Origin: Cryomorphaceae bacterium BACL29 MAG-121220-bin8
GTDB lineage: Bacteria; Bacteroidota; Bacteroidia; Flavobacteriales; Flavobacteriaceae
DNA: 64,000 nucleotides
Direction: 5' to 3'
Assembly: GCA_905182765.1 (NCBI GenBank)
Contig: CAJJCV010000009.1
Coordinates: 1-64,000, forward strand
This document shows, in pieces, positions 41,298 to 51,327 of the stretch (positions within the stretch are counted from its first letter, which is position 1; every line of letters begins with the position of its first letter). The position numbers and the translations under genes were made by a program. Below the pieces are notes generated by a model. That model had not been told where the DNA came from. It saw nothing but the letters and a program-made list of their open reading frames with translations, and searched no databases.

Positions 41298-41812
41298 TAT
41301 CTAATTAGTTTTAAATATTTAATTAATTCAGAATCAAATTCTTTAAATTTTTTCATTTTGTCTGAAAAAATTAAATCATTTAATCTGGAATCAACTGAGT
41401 TAAAACCTACTCTAAACTTAGCATTAACTTTTGAAGACAATAAAGTTAAAACATCACTAGATTTAAAAAAATTAATTAATAGATCATAATCATAGGAAAT
41501 AAACTCTAAAGAATCTTTTCCTGTTAAATTTCCAGTATATGAAATTGATTTAGGAGTAATATTCATATTTGAAAAAATATTAAAGCCATTATCATTTTCT
41601 TGGAAAGTAATCAATTTTAAATCTTTTTCTTTCAAACCTATTTTATAAACTAACTTAATAAAGTTATTAACCTCAACAGGAAACATAGGATCAATTATAC
41701 ACCCTATTGTTTTAATTGGATTTGGTTTTATTCTAATCTGATTGTTTAAAAGTTCTAGTGACTTATTTATCTTTTTTTTAACAAGATTTTCATGTAGTGA
41801 TTTAAATATCAT
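41297..41812 (-). CDS. DUF6913-like conserved protein
   Basis: 171 aa; KTIGCIIDPMFPVEVNNFIKLVYKIGLKEKDLKLITF; KFRVGFNSVDSRLNDLIF; next to dapA. Confidence 0.6.
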   Translation of the reverse strand: MIFKSLHENLVKKKINKSLELLNNQIRIKPNPIKTIGCIIDPMFPVEVNNFIKLVYKIGLKEKDLKLITFQENDNGFNIFSNMNITPKSISYTGNLTGKDSLEFISYDYDLLINFFKSSDVLTLLSSKVNAKFRVGFNSVDSRLNDLIFSDKMKKFKEFDSELIKYLKLIR

Positions 41813-41847
41813 ATCTTTAAAGTACTGCTAAATTACATATTTAAGAA

Positions 41848-42624
41848 TTGATTACTATTTTTTATAATAAAAAAATGAAATTGAAACTAATTGTTTTAAT
41901 TATAACTTTATTAAGCTTTTCTTGTACAAATACAAGCTATAATATTTCTAATATTTCTTTTGAAGACAATATAAAAATTAAAGATTCAATTATAGATTTA
42001 GAAATAGAATTAATCATAAAACCTTATAGAAATAAAATTAAAAAATTAAAAAAAGTTATTGGATCTAGTAAGGAATCATATAGTATTCGTGATGGTAAAT
42101 TAGAATCTACACTTGGTAATTTAATTGCTGATATTCTTTATGAAGAATGCAATCCTAAGTTCAAAGAAATTACATCAAAAAATATAGATTTTGCATTATT
42201 TAATTATGGAGGAGTTAGGGGAACATTAAATAAAGGAGATATAACTCAACATGATTTATTTACTATAATGCCATGGAAGAATTTAGCAACAGTAGTTAAA
42301 ATTAAAGGTGAAAAGGTTGTTGATTTAATCAATTATTTTAATAATGAAAACCTCGCACACCCCAGTTCTAAAATAGAAATAGAATTTTTTAATAAAAAAG
42401 TTAAAAAAATCCTTATTAATAAAAAAGAATTTGAAAGTGATAAAGACTATTATGTACTAACATCAAACTTCTTACAAGAAGGTGGAGATAAAATGAATTT
42501 TTTTAAAGATCCCTTAGAATTATATAATCTTAATTTAAATCTAAGAGAATTATTAATCAAATCAATGACAAATAAGAAATTAGTTGAAAGCAAATTAGAT
42601 AACAGAATTTTTAGATCAAAATGA
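41848..42624 (+). CDS. 5'-nucleotidase C-terminal domain lipoprotein
   Basis: ESTLGNLIADILYEE, FALFNYGGVRGTLNKGDITQHDLFTIMPWKN; lipobox LLSFSCTNTS. Confidence 0.9.
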   Translation: MITIFYNKKMKLKLIVLIITLLSFSCTNTSYNISNISFEDNIKIKDSIIDLEIELIIKPYRNKIKKLKKVIGSSKESYSIRDGKLESTLGNLIADILYEECNPKFKEITSKNIDFALFNYGGVRGTLNKGDITQHDLFTIMPWKNLATVVKIKGEKVVDLINYFNNENLAHPSSKIEIEFFNKKVKKILINKKEFESDKDYYVLTSNFLQEGGDKMNFFKDPLELYNLNLNLRELLIKSMTNKKLVESKLDNRIFRSK

Positions 42625-43535
42625 AGAGAAGACACTTTTTAAAACATGTAAAATCCACCACAATTTTTGGATTAACTCTTCCTCTAATACCCTTAAATAG
42701 TAATTATAATAACGATATAAAAAAAATTACAATTTTACACACTAATGATGTTCATAGTCACATCGATCCATTTCCAAATAATGACCCAATAAATCCTAAT
42801 AGTGGAGGCGTAATAGCTAGGTCAAATCTCATAAATTCAATTAAAAATGATAATCCTAATACTTTAATACTTGATGCAGGAGATGTTTTTCAAGGCACTC
42901 CTTATTTTAATTTCTTTGAAGGTGAAGTTGAATTAAAATTAATGAGTAAAATGGGCTATAATGCATCTACATTAGGAAATCATGAATTTGACAATGGAAT
43001 TGAAAAGCTATCTAAATCATTAAAACATGCTGATTTTTCATTTATAAATTCAAATTATAGTTTTAAGAATACTGCACTTGAAAATAAAATTAAAAAATAT
43101 CAAGTTTTTAATGTTGATGGTATAAAAATTGGAGTTTTTGGACTTGGTATAGAATTAAATGGATTAGTTGAAAAAAAATTATATAATGGAGTAAAGTATT
43201 TAGATCCTGTTGAAATTTCAAAAGACATTACTAATGAATTAAAATTTAATCAAAATTGTGATTTAATTATATGCCTTTCACATTTAGGTTTTTCATATTC
43301 AAAAGATGAAAATTTAATGTGTGATTTAATATTAGCTAAAAAAACTAGAAATATCGATTTAATCATTGGAGGACATACACATACGTTTTTAGAAAAACCA
43401 ATAGAGATTAAAAATTTGGATAATAAAAATGTTTTGATCAACCAAGTTGGATGTTTTGGAATAAATCTAGGAAAAATTGATTTCTATTTTTCAAATGATT
43501 CAGGAATACAAAAATCAGAAAACATCAAGGTTTAA
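42621..43535 (+). CDS. Metallophosphatase (5'-nucleotidase N-terminal domain) with twin-arginine-like N-terminus
   Basis: MKRRHFLKHVKSTTIFGLTLPLIPL; ITILHTNDVHSHIDPFP, LDAGDVFQGTPYFN, LGNHEFDNG, DLIIGGHTHTFL. Confidence 0.93.
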   Translation: MKRRHFLKHVKSTTIFGLTLPLIPLNSNYNNDIKKITILHTNDVHSHIDPFPNNDPINPNSGGVIARSNLINSIKNDNPNTLILDAGDVFQGTPYFNFFEGEVELKLMSKMGYNASTLGNHEFDNGIEKLSKSLKHADFSFINSNYSFKNTALENKIKKYQVFNVDGIKIGVFGLGIELNGLVEKKLYNGVKYLDPVEISKDITNELKFNQNCDLIICLSHLGFSYSKDENLMCDLILAKKTRNIDLIIGGHTHTFLEKPIEIKNLDNKNVLINQVGCFGINLGKIDFYFSNDSGIQKSENIKV

Positions 43536-45528
43536 AAATTAGAAGTTTATTGAAATCCTGTTCCGAAATTATGTCGACCCCCAAATCTTCAGCTTTTTTT
43601 AATTTACTTGGGCCCATTTTATCACCAGCTAATAAATAATTTGTTTTGGAACTAACAGAACTAAGATTTTTTCCGCCATTTATTTCAATTAAATTTTTCA
43701 ACTGATCTCTTGAATAACCTTCAAAAACTCCTGAAACTACAAAAGTTTTATCATTGAAAACATTAGTGACATTGGTTTTAATTTCGGAATGAAACTGCAA
43801 TCCGACTGTTTTAAGTTTTTCAATATTAATAATATTTTTTTCATTCTTAAAAAAATTAACTACACTTTTTGAAATTCTTTCTCCGATTTCATCAACCAAA
43901 AGTAATTCGTCATAAGTTTGAGAAATTAAATTATCAATGGATTCAAATTTTTTTGCAAGATTTTTAGATACAGTCTGACCAACATGTCTAATACCTAATG
44001 CAAATAAAACTCTTTCAAAAGGTACTTTTTTAGATTCATTTAGTCCTTTAAAAACATTCTCTACTGATTTTTCAGCCATTCTTTCTAAACTGAGTAAATC
44101 CTCTTTTTTTAATGTATACAAATCAGCATAATTTGTTATTAATTTGTTTTGAAACATTAATTGAATAGTCTCATTACCTATTCCGTTAATATCCATTGCT
44201 TTTCTTGATATAAAATGTTGTATTCTTCCAGTAAGCTGAGGAGGACATGAATTAAAATTTAAACAATAATGATGTGCTTCTGATTCGTTTTTAGATAAAT
44301 CAGCTTGACAAGAAGGACATTTGTTTATAAATAAAATTCGATTTGAATCAAGATTTCTTTCATCAAGTTGAACATCGACAATTTTCGGAATAATCTCTCC
44401 TCCTTTTTCAATTAGAACATGATCATTTAAATGTAAATCAAGTTTATTTATTTGATCCTCATTATGAAGAGAAGCTCTCTTTACTATTGTACCCCCTAAT
44501 AAAACTGGATTTAAATTTGCAACAGGTGTTATAGCACCTGTTCTTCCAACTTGATAACTTACAGATAATAACACAGTTGATACTTGAAGTGTTTTAAATT
44601 TATATGCTATTGACCATCTTGGGTACTTTGAAGTGAATCCTAATATTTTTTGATAATCGATTTGATTGACTTTAATAACTATTCCATCAATTTCAAAATC
44701 TAAATTATTTCTTTTATGATCCCAATCATTAATAAAATCAAAAACCTCATCAATAGTATTACAAAGCTTATATGAATCAGAAACATTAAAACCCCATTTT
44801 GAGGATGAAATCAAATTATCATATTGAGTTTTAGATTCATCGAATTCCGAAACTACTTGATATAAAAAACATTTCAATGGTCTTCTAGCTACTTCAGCAC
44901 TGTCTTGCAACTTTAAACTTCCTGAAGCAGTATTTCTAGGATTCATATAAGGCTCTAAACCATTATTAGTTCTATCAATATTCATTTTATTAAAGTCATT
45001 AAGTTCAATAAATATTTCTCCTCTAATTTGAAATTTTGAGGGGTAATCCCCATTTAGCTTTAATGGAATTGTTTTAATAGTTTTAATATTCTCAGTCACA
45101 TCATCACCTTGAACACCATCTCCCCTTGTTACTGCTCTAACTAAAACACCATTTTCATAAGTTAGATTTATTGAAACGCCATCAAACTTAAGTTCACACA
45201 AAAAATTTAAATCATTATCAGGGATTTTCTTTAATATTCTAGAATAAAAACTATCTAAATCTTTTTTAGAATAAGAATTATCTAAGGAATACATCGGATA
45301 ATCATGCTTGATATTATTAAAGTTTTTAGAAACCTTTCCACCTACTCTTTGAGAAGGGGAATTAATATCAAAAAATTGTGGAAATTTTGATTCAAGATCA
45401 GTTAATTTTTTTAACATTAAATCAAATTCATAGTCACTTATTATTGGAGCATCTTTTACATAATAAAGGTGAGTATGCATGTGTATTTCATCTCTTAAAT
45501 TTTCTAATATTTTTTGATTTAAACTCAT
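43525..45528 (-). CDS. ligA: NAD-dependent DNA ligase
   Basis: CELKFDGVSINLTYENGVLVRAVTRGDGVQGDDVTENIKTI; Zn-finger CPSCQADL...CLNFNSCPPQ; C-terminal BRCT. Confidence 0.97.
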   Translation of the reverse strand: MSLNQKILENLRDEIHMHTHLYYVKDAPIISDYEFDLMLKKLTDLESKFPQFFDINSPSQRVGGKVSKNFNNIKHDYPMYSLDNSYSKKDLDSFYSRILKKIPDNDLNFLCELKFDGVSINLTYENGVLVRAVTRGDGVQGDDVTENIKTIKTIPLKLNGDYPSKFQIRGEIFIELNDFNKMNIDRTNNGLEPYMNPRNTASGSLKLQDSAEVARRPLKCFLYQVVSEFDESKTQYDNLISSSKWGFNVSDSYKLCNTIDEVFDFINDWDHKRNNLDFEIDGIVIKVNQIDYQKILGFTSKYPRWSIAYKFKTLQVSTVLLSVSYQVGRTGAITPVANLNPVLLGGTIVKRASLHNEDQINKLDLHLNDHVLIEKGGEIIPKIVDVQLDERNLDSNRILFINKCPSCQADLSKNESEAHHYCLNFNSCPPQLTGRIQHFISRKAMDINGIGNETIQLMFQNKLITNYADLYTLKKEDLLSLERMAEKSVENVFKGLNESKKVPFERVLFALGIRHVGQTVSKNLAKKFESIDNLISQTYDELLLVDEIGERISKSVVNFFKNEKNIINIEKLKTVGLQFHSEIKTNVTNVFNDKTFVVSGVFEGYSRDQLKNLIEINGGKNLSSVSSKTNYLLAGDKMGPSKLKKAEDLGVDIISEQDFNKLLIFKP

Positions 45529-46367
45529 TTCTTAATTCCCTTAATCATTCTGTTTTTTAGTCTAAAATCCTTTTTAAGTTGAATATCGTAAAATCCGTTA
45601 TCTTTTAAAAGTTTTAAAACTTCTTTAGAAAAATTTTCATTTATTTCAAGATATAAAAAACCATTTGATTTTAAATTAAAAATTGCAAATTCCAATATCT
45701 TTTTATAAAAATATAAAGGATCATTATCTTCAACAAAAAGAGCACTGTGTGGTTCAAATGATTTTACATTATTAGATATTAATTTTTTTTCGCTATTAGT
45801 TATATATGGTGGATTTGAAACCAACACATCAAACTTATCATTTAAAAATTTGGGTTTAGTTATATCGGAAACTTCAAACAATACTTTGACATTGTTTAAA
45901 ATTGCATTTTGATTAGCAATTTTTATAATATCATCATTAAAGTCCCAACCTGATACGTTACAATTATTTAAGTTTTTCGACAAACTAATAGCAATACATC
46001 CACTTCCCGTACCAATATCTAATATATTTTTATTTACATGCGTATCATTAATAATCCAATTAACCAACTCTTCTGTTTCAGGTCTTGGAATTAGTACATT
46101 ATTATTCAATTTGAAAACTAAGTCCATGAAATTAGTTTCTCCAATTATGTATTGAATTGGCATATCATTCATTAATAAATCAATTGAATTTATAAGTTTT
46201 CGCTCTTGAATTTTAGAAATATTAAAATTTGAATTCAAAATATAATTCATTCTACTAAAATTGCAGTAATGCTCAATTAACCAGAAAAAAAACTCATCAA
46301 GTTCATTAGTTTCAATTTTTGAACTTAATTTACTTTTAAATAAATTATTAAAGTCTAATAATGTCAT
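45525..46367 (-). CDS. prmC: Peptide chain release factor N5-glutamine methyltransferase
   Basis: LIPRPETEELVNWII, DIGTGSGCIAISLSKN, LVSNPPYITNSE; start placed at MTLLDFNN. Confidence 0.94.
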   Translation of the reverse strand: MTLLDFNNLFKSKLSSKIETNELDEFFFWLIEHYCNFSRMNYILNSNFNISKIQERKLINSIDLLMNDMPIQYIIGETNFMDLVFKLNNNVLIPRPETEELVNWIINDTHVNKNILDIGTGSGCIAISLSKNLNNCNVSGWDFNDDIIKIANQNAILNNVKVLFEVSDITKPKFLNDKFDVLVSNPPYITNSEKKLISNNVKSFEPHSALFVEDNDPLYFYKKILEFAIFNLKSNGFLYLEINENFSKEVLKLLKDNGFYDIQLKKDFRLKNRMIKGIKK

Positions 46368-46861
46368 TATAAATCTTTTATCATCCACACAGGACATGAA
46401 CAATGACCTGTGTTTCCTAATGGGCTATCTAAATATCTAAACCCTTTTTTGAGATATAATTTTTGGGCATTGTTCATATTATGCATTGTTTCAATATAAC
46501 ATTTTTCAAATCCGTGTTCAATTGCACTTTTTAAACACAAATCAATCATTAAACATCCTAAACCTTTTCCTCGTGCCTCAATTGAAAAATACATTTTCTG
46601 AAGTTCACAAATATTATCATTGGAATTCTTGAGTTTTGAAATTCCTGCTCCACCAAGTAAAGAATTGTTTTTTAATATTACAAAATATGAACTTTTATGA
46701 TTATCGTAGGCTTGAAACATCTTTTTTAACTCTGGATCTGCCAATGCAGTTCCTGTCTCTGGAACATCAAATTCTCGCATAACACTAGATAAAACATTGT
46801 GTAATTTTTGATTGTCTTTCTTCTTGATTTTCCTAATAAAAAATTCATCTTTCAATTTCAT
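46367..46861 (-). CDS. GNAT family N-acetyltransferase
   Basis: LQKMYFSIEARGKGLGCLMIDLCLKSA; MNNAQKLYLKKGFRYLD. Confidence 0.9.
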   Translation of the reverse strand: MKLKDEFFIRKIKKKDNQKLHNVLSSVMREFDVPETGTALADPELKKMFQAYDNHKSSYFVILKNNSLLGGAGISKLKNSNDNICELQKMYFSIEARGKGLGCLMIDLCLKSAIEHGFEKCYIETMHNMNNAQKLYLKKGFRYLDSPLGNTGHCSCPVWMIKDL

Positions 46862-46929
46862 ATTTTAAAAGTATTTTTGTGTTGTGAATATACGTCATAT
46901 ATACTTTAGTAAAAATTTGTAATTTATTT

Positions 46930-47937
46930 ATGAAGACACTTGAAAAACATGAAAAGTACATGTCAAGATGTATCTATCTTGCAAGAAATAATGAATCAAA
47001 ATATTATCCTAATCCATCTGTAGGATCTATAATTGTAAAAGATAATATAATTATTTCTGAGGGGACTACGTCCAGTTATGGAGGAAATCACGCAGAAGTC
47101 AATGCAATCAATAATGTTAAAAATAAAAATGATTTAAAGGGAGCAACACTATATGTAACTTTAGAACCTTGCTCTCATTATGGAAAAACACCCCCTTGTG
47201 CTGAGTTAATATATAAAAATCAAATAAGTAATGTAATTATTGGTACTAAAGACATAAGTTCAAAAGTAAATGGAGATGGAATTTTGTTCCTTAAAAATAA
47301 AGGGATTAAAGTAACAGTTGGTGTCTTAGAAAACAAGTGTAATGATCTTCATAGAAATTTCCTTCATTTCAACAAATATAAAAGACCATATATAATATTA
47401 AAATGGGCAGAAACCATGGATAACTTTATTGCTCCTTTAAACAAAAGTGAGAATAAACCTTTTTGGATAAGTTGTGTTGAAAGCAGACAACTAGTTCACA
47501 AATGGAGATCAGAAGAGCATGCAATATTAATTGGACATAATACTGTTATTAAAGATAATCCATCCTTGACTGTTAGGCACATAAACGGAAATAATCCTTT
47601 AAGAATAATATTAGATGATAAAAAAACATTAAATAAAAATTTTAATGTTTTTAATAATGAATCTATGACAATTGTAATTAGTGATTTTTCTAGTAAAAAT
47701 AATATTGGAAAATATCTATGCGAAATTCTATATAAAAACAAAGTTCAATCAATAATAATCGAGGGTGGTAAAAAAACTTTAGAAATATTTATTAAAAATA
47801 ATATTTGGGATGAGGCAAGAATATTTAAGAATGAGTTAAATCTAAATGATGGAGTGCTTAGTCCAAAGATAAATGGAGTAGACAAATCTAAATATAAAAT
47901 TGGAAAAGATGAACTTAGAGTTATTTATCCAAATTAA
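46930..47937 (+). CDS. ribD: Bifunctional diaminohydroxyphosphoribosylaminopyrimidine deaminase / 5-amino-6-(5-phosphoribosylamino)uracil reductase
   Basis: YPNPSVGSIIVK, HAEVNAI, TLYVTLEPCSHYGKTPPCAELI; reductase domain ILKWAETMDNFIA. Confidence 0.96.
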   Translation: MKTLEKHEKYMSRCIYLARNNESKYYPNPSVGSIIVKDNIIISEGTTSSYGGNHAEVNAINNVKNKNDLKGATLYVTLEPCSHYGKTPPCAELIYKNQISNVIIGTKDISSKVNGDGILFLKNKGIKVTVGVLENKCNDLHRNFLHFNKYKRPYIILKWAETMDNFIAPLNKSENKPFWISCVESRQLVHKWRSEEHAILIGHNTVIKDNPSLTVRHINGNNPLRIILDDKKTLNKNFNVFNNESMTIVISDFSSKNNIGKYLCEILYKNKVQSIIIEGGKKTLEIFIKNNIWDEARIFKNELNLNDGVLSPKINGVDKSKYKIGKDELRVIYPN

Positions 47938-48319
47938 TTTTATTCAAAAGAAAATTAGGACATCTAATAGGCTTTTTAGTCTTAGAATTTAAAAAAATTA
48001 ATTTTGTATATCCTCTTGTTATCAAATCATCATTTCTAATAATTTCATATTCAAATTCAATCATATAAGAGGGTAATCGCTTTAATTTTGTTGTTAAGAT
48101 TAATTTGTCATCAAATAATGCAGGCTTTCTAAAATTAATTTTTATATCAATAACCGGAAGCATAATACCATCATCTTCCATTTGTTTATAAGAAATTCCT
48201 ATTTTTTTTAACCAAGCAATTCTTCCAATCTCAAAGTACTTAACATAATTTCCATGGTATACAAAAGACATTTGATCAGTTTCACTATATCTAACACAAA
48301 TCTCAGTTTTATCTTCCAA
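47921..48319 (-). CDS. Acyl-CoA thioesterase (4-hydroxybenzoyl-CoA thioesterase / YbgC family)
   Basis: VRYSETDQMSFVYHGNYVKYFEIGRIAWLKK hotdog motif. Confidence 0.9.
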   Translation of the reverse strand: MEDKTEICVRYSETDQMSFVYHGNYVKYFEIGRIAWLKKIGISYKQMEDDGIMLPVIDIKINFRKPALFDDKLILTTKLKRLPSYMIEFEYEIIRNDDLITRGYTKLIFLNSKTKKPIRCPNFLLNKINLDK

Positions 48320-48497
48320 AAAATATAAATTAAAAGTTTATTTTAGCTAGATCATAATATGAGCAAAAAATATTTAATATTCAATAGCAAAATGATTTTT
48401 TTTTAATAAAAATTTGCACATATTTGTTACTAGTTAATTATCAATAAAATTTGACCAAGTTTTATTGACTTTACAACATCAAAAACCAAAAATAAAA

Positions 48498-49922
48498 ATG
48501 ATTACAGCTGAATCTGTTTGGACAAACTGTCTTAAATTTATAAAAGACAATATACAGATTCAAGCCTATAAAACATGGTTTGAACCAATCAAGCCAATAA
48601 AGTTTGAAAACAATGTACTAAGTGTTCAAGTTCCAAGTAAATTCTTTTATGAATGGCTTGAGGAACATTATGTGAAATTATTAAAATTAGCATTAAACAA
48701 AGAACTTGGAGAAAATGCCAGATTGATTTATGTTATCAAAATGGAAAATACTTTTGGCAATCTAAGCCCATTTACAGAAAAAATTCCTAGTCAGTACAAA
48801 ACTCATTTGCCATCTCAAAAAGTTGACCTTTCAATAAGTAATCTTCAAACTGAGCTAAGAAATCCATTTGTAATTCCAGGAATTAAAAATCTTAAAATTG
48901 AATCACAATTAAATCCTAATTATACTTTTGAAAATTTCCTTGAGGGTGATGCTAATAGACTTGCAAGATCTGCTGGTTTAGCAGTTTCTAACAAACCTGG
49001 AGGTACATCTTTCAATCCTCTTTTAATTTTTGGTGGAGTTGGTTTAGGAAAAACACATTTAGCACACGCAATTGGCGTTAATGTAAAAGAAAAATTCCCA
49101 GAGAAAACAGTGCTATACATTTCTGCTGAAAAATTTACACAACAATACATTGATTCAGTTAAAAAGAATAACAGAAATGATTTTATACATTTCTATCAAA
49201 TAATAGACGTTTTAATTATCGATGATGTTCAGTTTTTCTCTGGTAAAACAGGAACTCAGGATGTGTTTTTTCACATCTTCAATCATTTGCATCAAAATGG
49301 CAAACAAGTTATTTTAACATCTGATAAAGCTCCAGTTGATATGCAAGATATTGAACAAAGACTTCTCTCAAGGTTTAAATGGGGATTGTCTGCTGAACTT
49401 CAAAGACCTGACTATGAAACTAGAGTTTCTATCTTAAAAAACAAACTTTATAGAGACGGAGTAGAAATCTCTGACGAGGTAATTGACTATGTTGCAAAAA
49501 ATATAAAAGTTAACATAAGAGAACTTGAAGGTGCTGTAATTTCTTTAATAGCACAATCATCATTTAACAAGAAAGAAATTACTATTGAATTAGCAAAAGG
49601 TGTTGTAGAAAAATTTGTTAAAAATACCAAAAGAGAAGTTTCTATAGATTATATTCAAAAAATAGTTTCTGAATATTTTCAAATGGATGTTTCAACTCTA
49701 CAATCAAAAACAAGAAAAAGACATATAGTTCAAGCAAGGCAATTAGCAATGTTCTTTGCAAAAAAATTCACAAAAGCATCACTTGCAAGCATAGGATCTC
49801 AAATAGGTCGTAGAGATCATGCTACTGTCCTTCACGCATGTAAAACAGTCGACAATTTGTCTTTTACAGACAAACAGTTCAGAAAATACGTGGAAGATTT
49901 ATCTAAAAAATTTACGGTATAA
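48498..49922 (+). CDS. dnaA: Chromosomal replication initiator protein DnaA
   Basis: FNPLLIFGGVGLGKTHLAHAIG, VLIIDDVQFFSGK, LSRFKWGL, IGRRDHATVLHACKTV. Start moved to MITAESVW; track start at 48465 uses TTG. Confidence 0.97.
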   Translation: MITAESVWTNCLKFIKDNIQIQAYKTWFEPIKPIKFENNVLSVQVPSKFFYEWLEEHYVKLLKLALNKELGENARLIYVIKMENTFGNLSPFTEKIPSQYKTHLPSQKVDLSISNLQTELRNPFVIPGIKNLKIESQLNPNYTFENFLEGDANRLARSAGLAVSNKPGGTSFNPLLIFGGVGLGKTHLAHAIGVNVKEKFPEKTVLYISAEKFTQQYIDSVKKNNRNDFIHFYQIIDVLIIDDVQFFSGKTGTQDVFFHIFNHLHQNGKQVILTSDKAPVDMQDIEQRLLSRFKWGLSAELQRPDYETRVSILKNKLYRDGVEISDEVIDYVAKNIKVNIRELEGAVISLIAQSSFNKKEITIELAKGVVEKFVKNTKREVSIDYIQKIVSEYFQMDVSTLQSKTRKRHIVQARQLAMFFAKKFTKASLASIGSQIGRRDHATVLHACKTVDNLSFTDKQFRKYVEDLSKKFTV

Positions 49923-49934
49923 CAATAGGAAACA

Positions 49935-50636
49935 ATGAGCTTTGGAAAACTTTACCTTGTTCCTAATAAGCTTGGTAAGTCTGAACAAAACGAGTTTCCT
50001 GAATTTCATAGAACTTTAATTAAAAATATCAAATATTTCATTTTTGAAAATGAAAAACCAGGAAGAGCCTTTATAAAAGATATCAATCCGGATAAAAAAC
50101 AAACAGAATTAAATATTTTCATTTTAAATAAGCACACTGTTGAAACCGAAATAAATAGTTTTTTAAATCCGTGTTTAAACGGAAATGATATTGCTTTAAT
50201 ATCTGATGCAGGATGTCCTGGTGTAGCTGACCCAGGATCTGAAATTGTAAAAATAGCACATCAAAACGAAATTACAGTTATTCCTCTTGTAGGTCCTTCT
50301 TCTATAGTACTAGCTTTAATGGGTTCAGGTATGAACGGACAAGATTTCAAGTTCAATGGTTACCTTCCTATTGATAATAATGAAAGAAAAAAGAAAATAA
50401 AAGTTTTAGAAAAAACATCGCTAGTTACAACTCAAATTTTTATGGAAACCCCATATAGGAATAACAAGTTTCTCTCTAGTCTAATGAATATTTTAAAGCC
50501 AGACACAAAATTGTGCATAGCTTGTGATTTAACTTTGAAAACTGAATACATTAAAACTAAAAGAGTTGATGATTGGAAATCAACTAAAATTAATCTCAAT
50601 AAAAGACCAGCAATTTTTTTAATTCAGAGTGATTAA
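49935..50636 (+). CDS. SAM-dependent tetrapyrrole-type methyltransferase (RsmI-like, short form)
   Basis: LYLVPNKLG, IALISDAGCPGVADPGSEIVKIAHQ, VIPLVGPSSIVLALMGSGMNGQDFKFNGYLP. Confidence 0.88.
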   Translation: MSFGKLYLVPNKLGKSEQNEFPEFHRTLIKNIKYFIFENEKPGRAFIKDINPDKKQTELNIFILNKHTVETEINSFLNPCLNGNDIALISDAGCPGVADPGSEIVKIAHQNEITVIPLVGPSSIVLALMGSGMNGQDFKFNGYLPIDNNERKKKIKVLEKTSLVTTQIFMETPYRNNKFLSSLMNILKPDTKLCIACDLTLKTEYIKTKRVDDWKSTKINLNKRPAIFLIQSD

Positions 50637-51247
50637 ACTTTTGGCTTTCTCACAGCTTCTACCATTGAAAGGTCAAAATTTTTAAAATATTTAATGTATT
50701 TAGAGATTGAAGTTCCAAAAGCATCATTTTTATCATCTTTTCCAGTGGATCTTAAATATTTTTTTACATTTCCAGGTCCGGATAAATGAGCAGCAGCTAA
50801 TATACCAGATTCAGTAATTTCAGTTCCGTTAATTATTGATCCAACAAACCATTTAATGTCTTTTCGTAATATCCACTTATTTCTCTGAACATTTATCAAA
50901 AAAACTCTTTCTTGGAGCTCTGGATTATTTATAAAGTTATTAGAATTTTTAATCTTATACATCTTAAGAGTATTCAAATTAAATTGGTACTTACCCATGA
51001 AACCAAATTTATTAAGACGGCTATAACTTCCAGTAGACTCTTTGAAGCCAAGTAACTCTTTAAAACCATTGAAATCATTGATTAGAAAAACATAATTAGG
51101 AACTTCAATAGTTGTTTCATTTAAAACTATATATTCAATATCAATGTATGAGCTGTCAAAATTTTCGGTAGTGTTAGTAGAGATAAATGAAGTGCTGAAA
51201 ATAAAAAGAATTGAAAGCACTAAATTATTTTTGAAAATACTATACAT
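50633..51247 (-). CDS. Exported lysozyme/transglycosylase-like (peptidoglycan-binding) protein
   Basis: Signal peptide; SYSRLNKFGFMGKYQFNLNTLK, ILAAAHLSGPGNVKKYLRSTGKDDKNDAFGTSISKYIKYF. Confidence 0.65.
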   Translation of the reverse strand: MYSIFKNNLVLSILFIFSTSFISTNTTENFDSSYIDIEYIVLNETTIEVPNYVFLINDFNGFKELLGFKESTGSYSRLNKFGFMGKYQFNLNTLKMYKIKNSNNFINNPELQERVFLINVQRNKWILRKDIKWFVGSIINGTEITESGILAAAHLSGPGNVKKYLRSTGKDDKNDAFGTSISKYIKYFKNFDLSMVEAVRKPKV

Positions 51248-51327
51248 TGTTACTGTAATAAGATAAAGTCAATTTTTAAATATTCGGCAAACATACATAA
51301 AAATTTAATTATCTGTTAATCAGTACT

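Noticed and set aside
48320-48497. Possible oriC upstream of dnaA
   Set aside because: AT-rich, but I could not find a cluster of convincing DnaA boxes; GC-skew analysis of the full genome would be needed.
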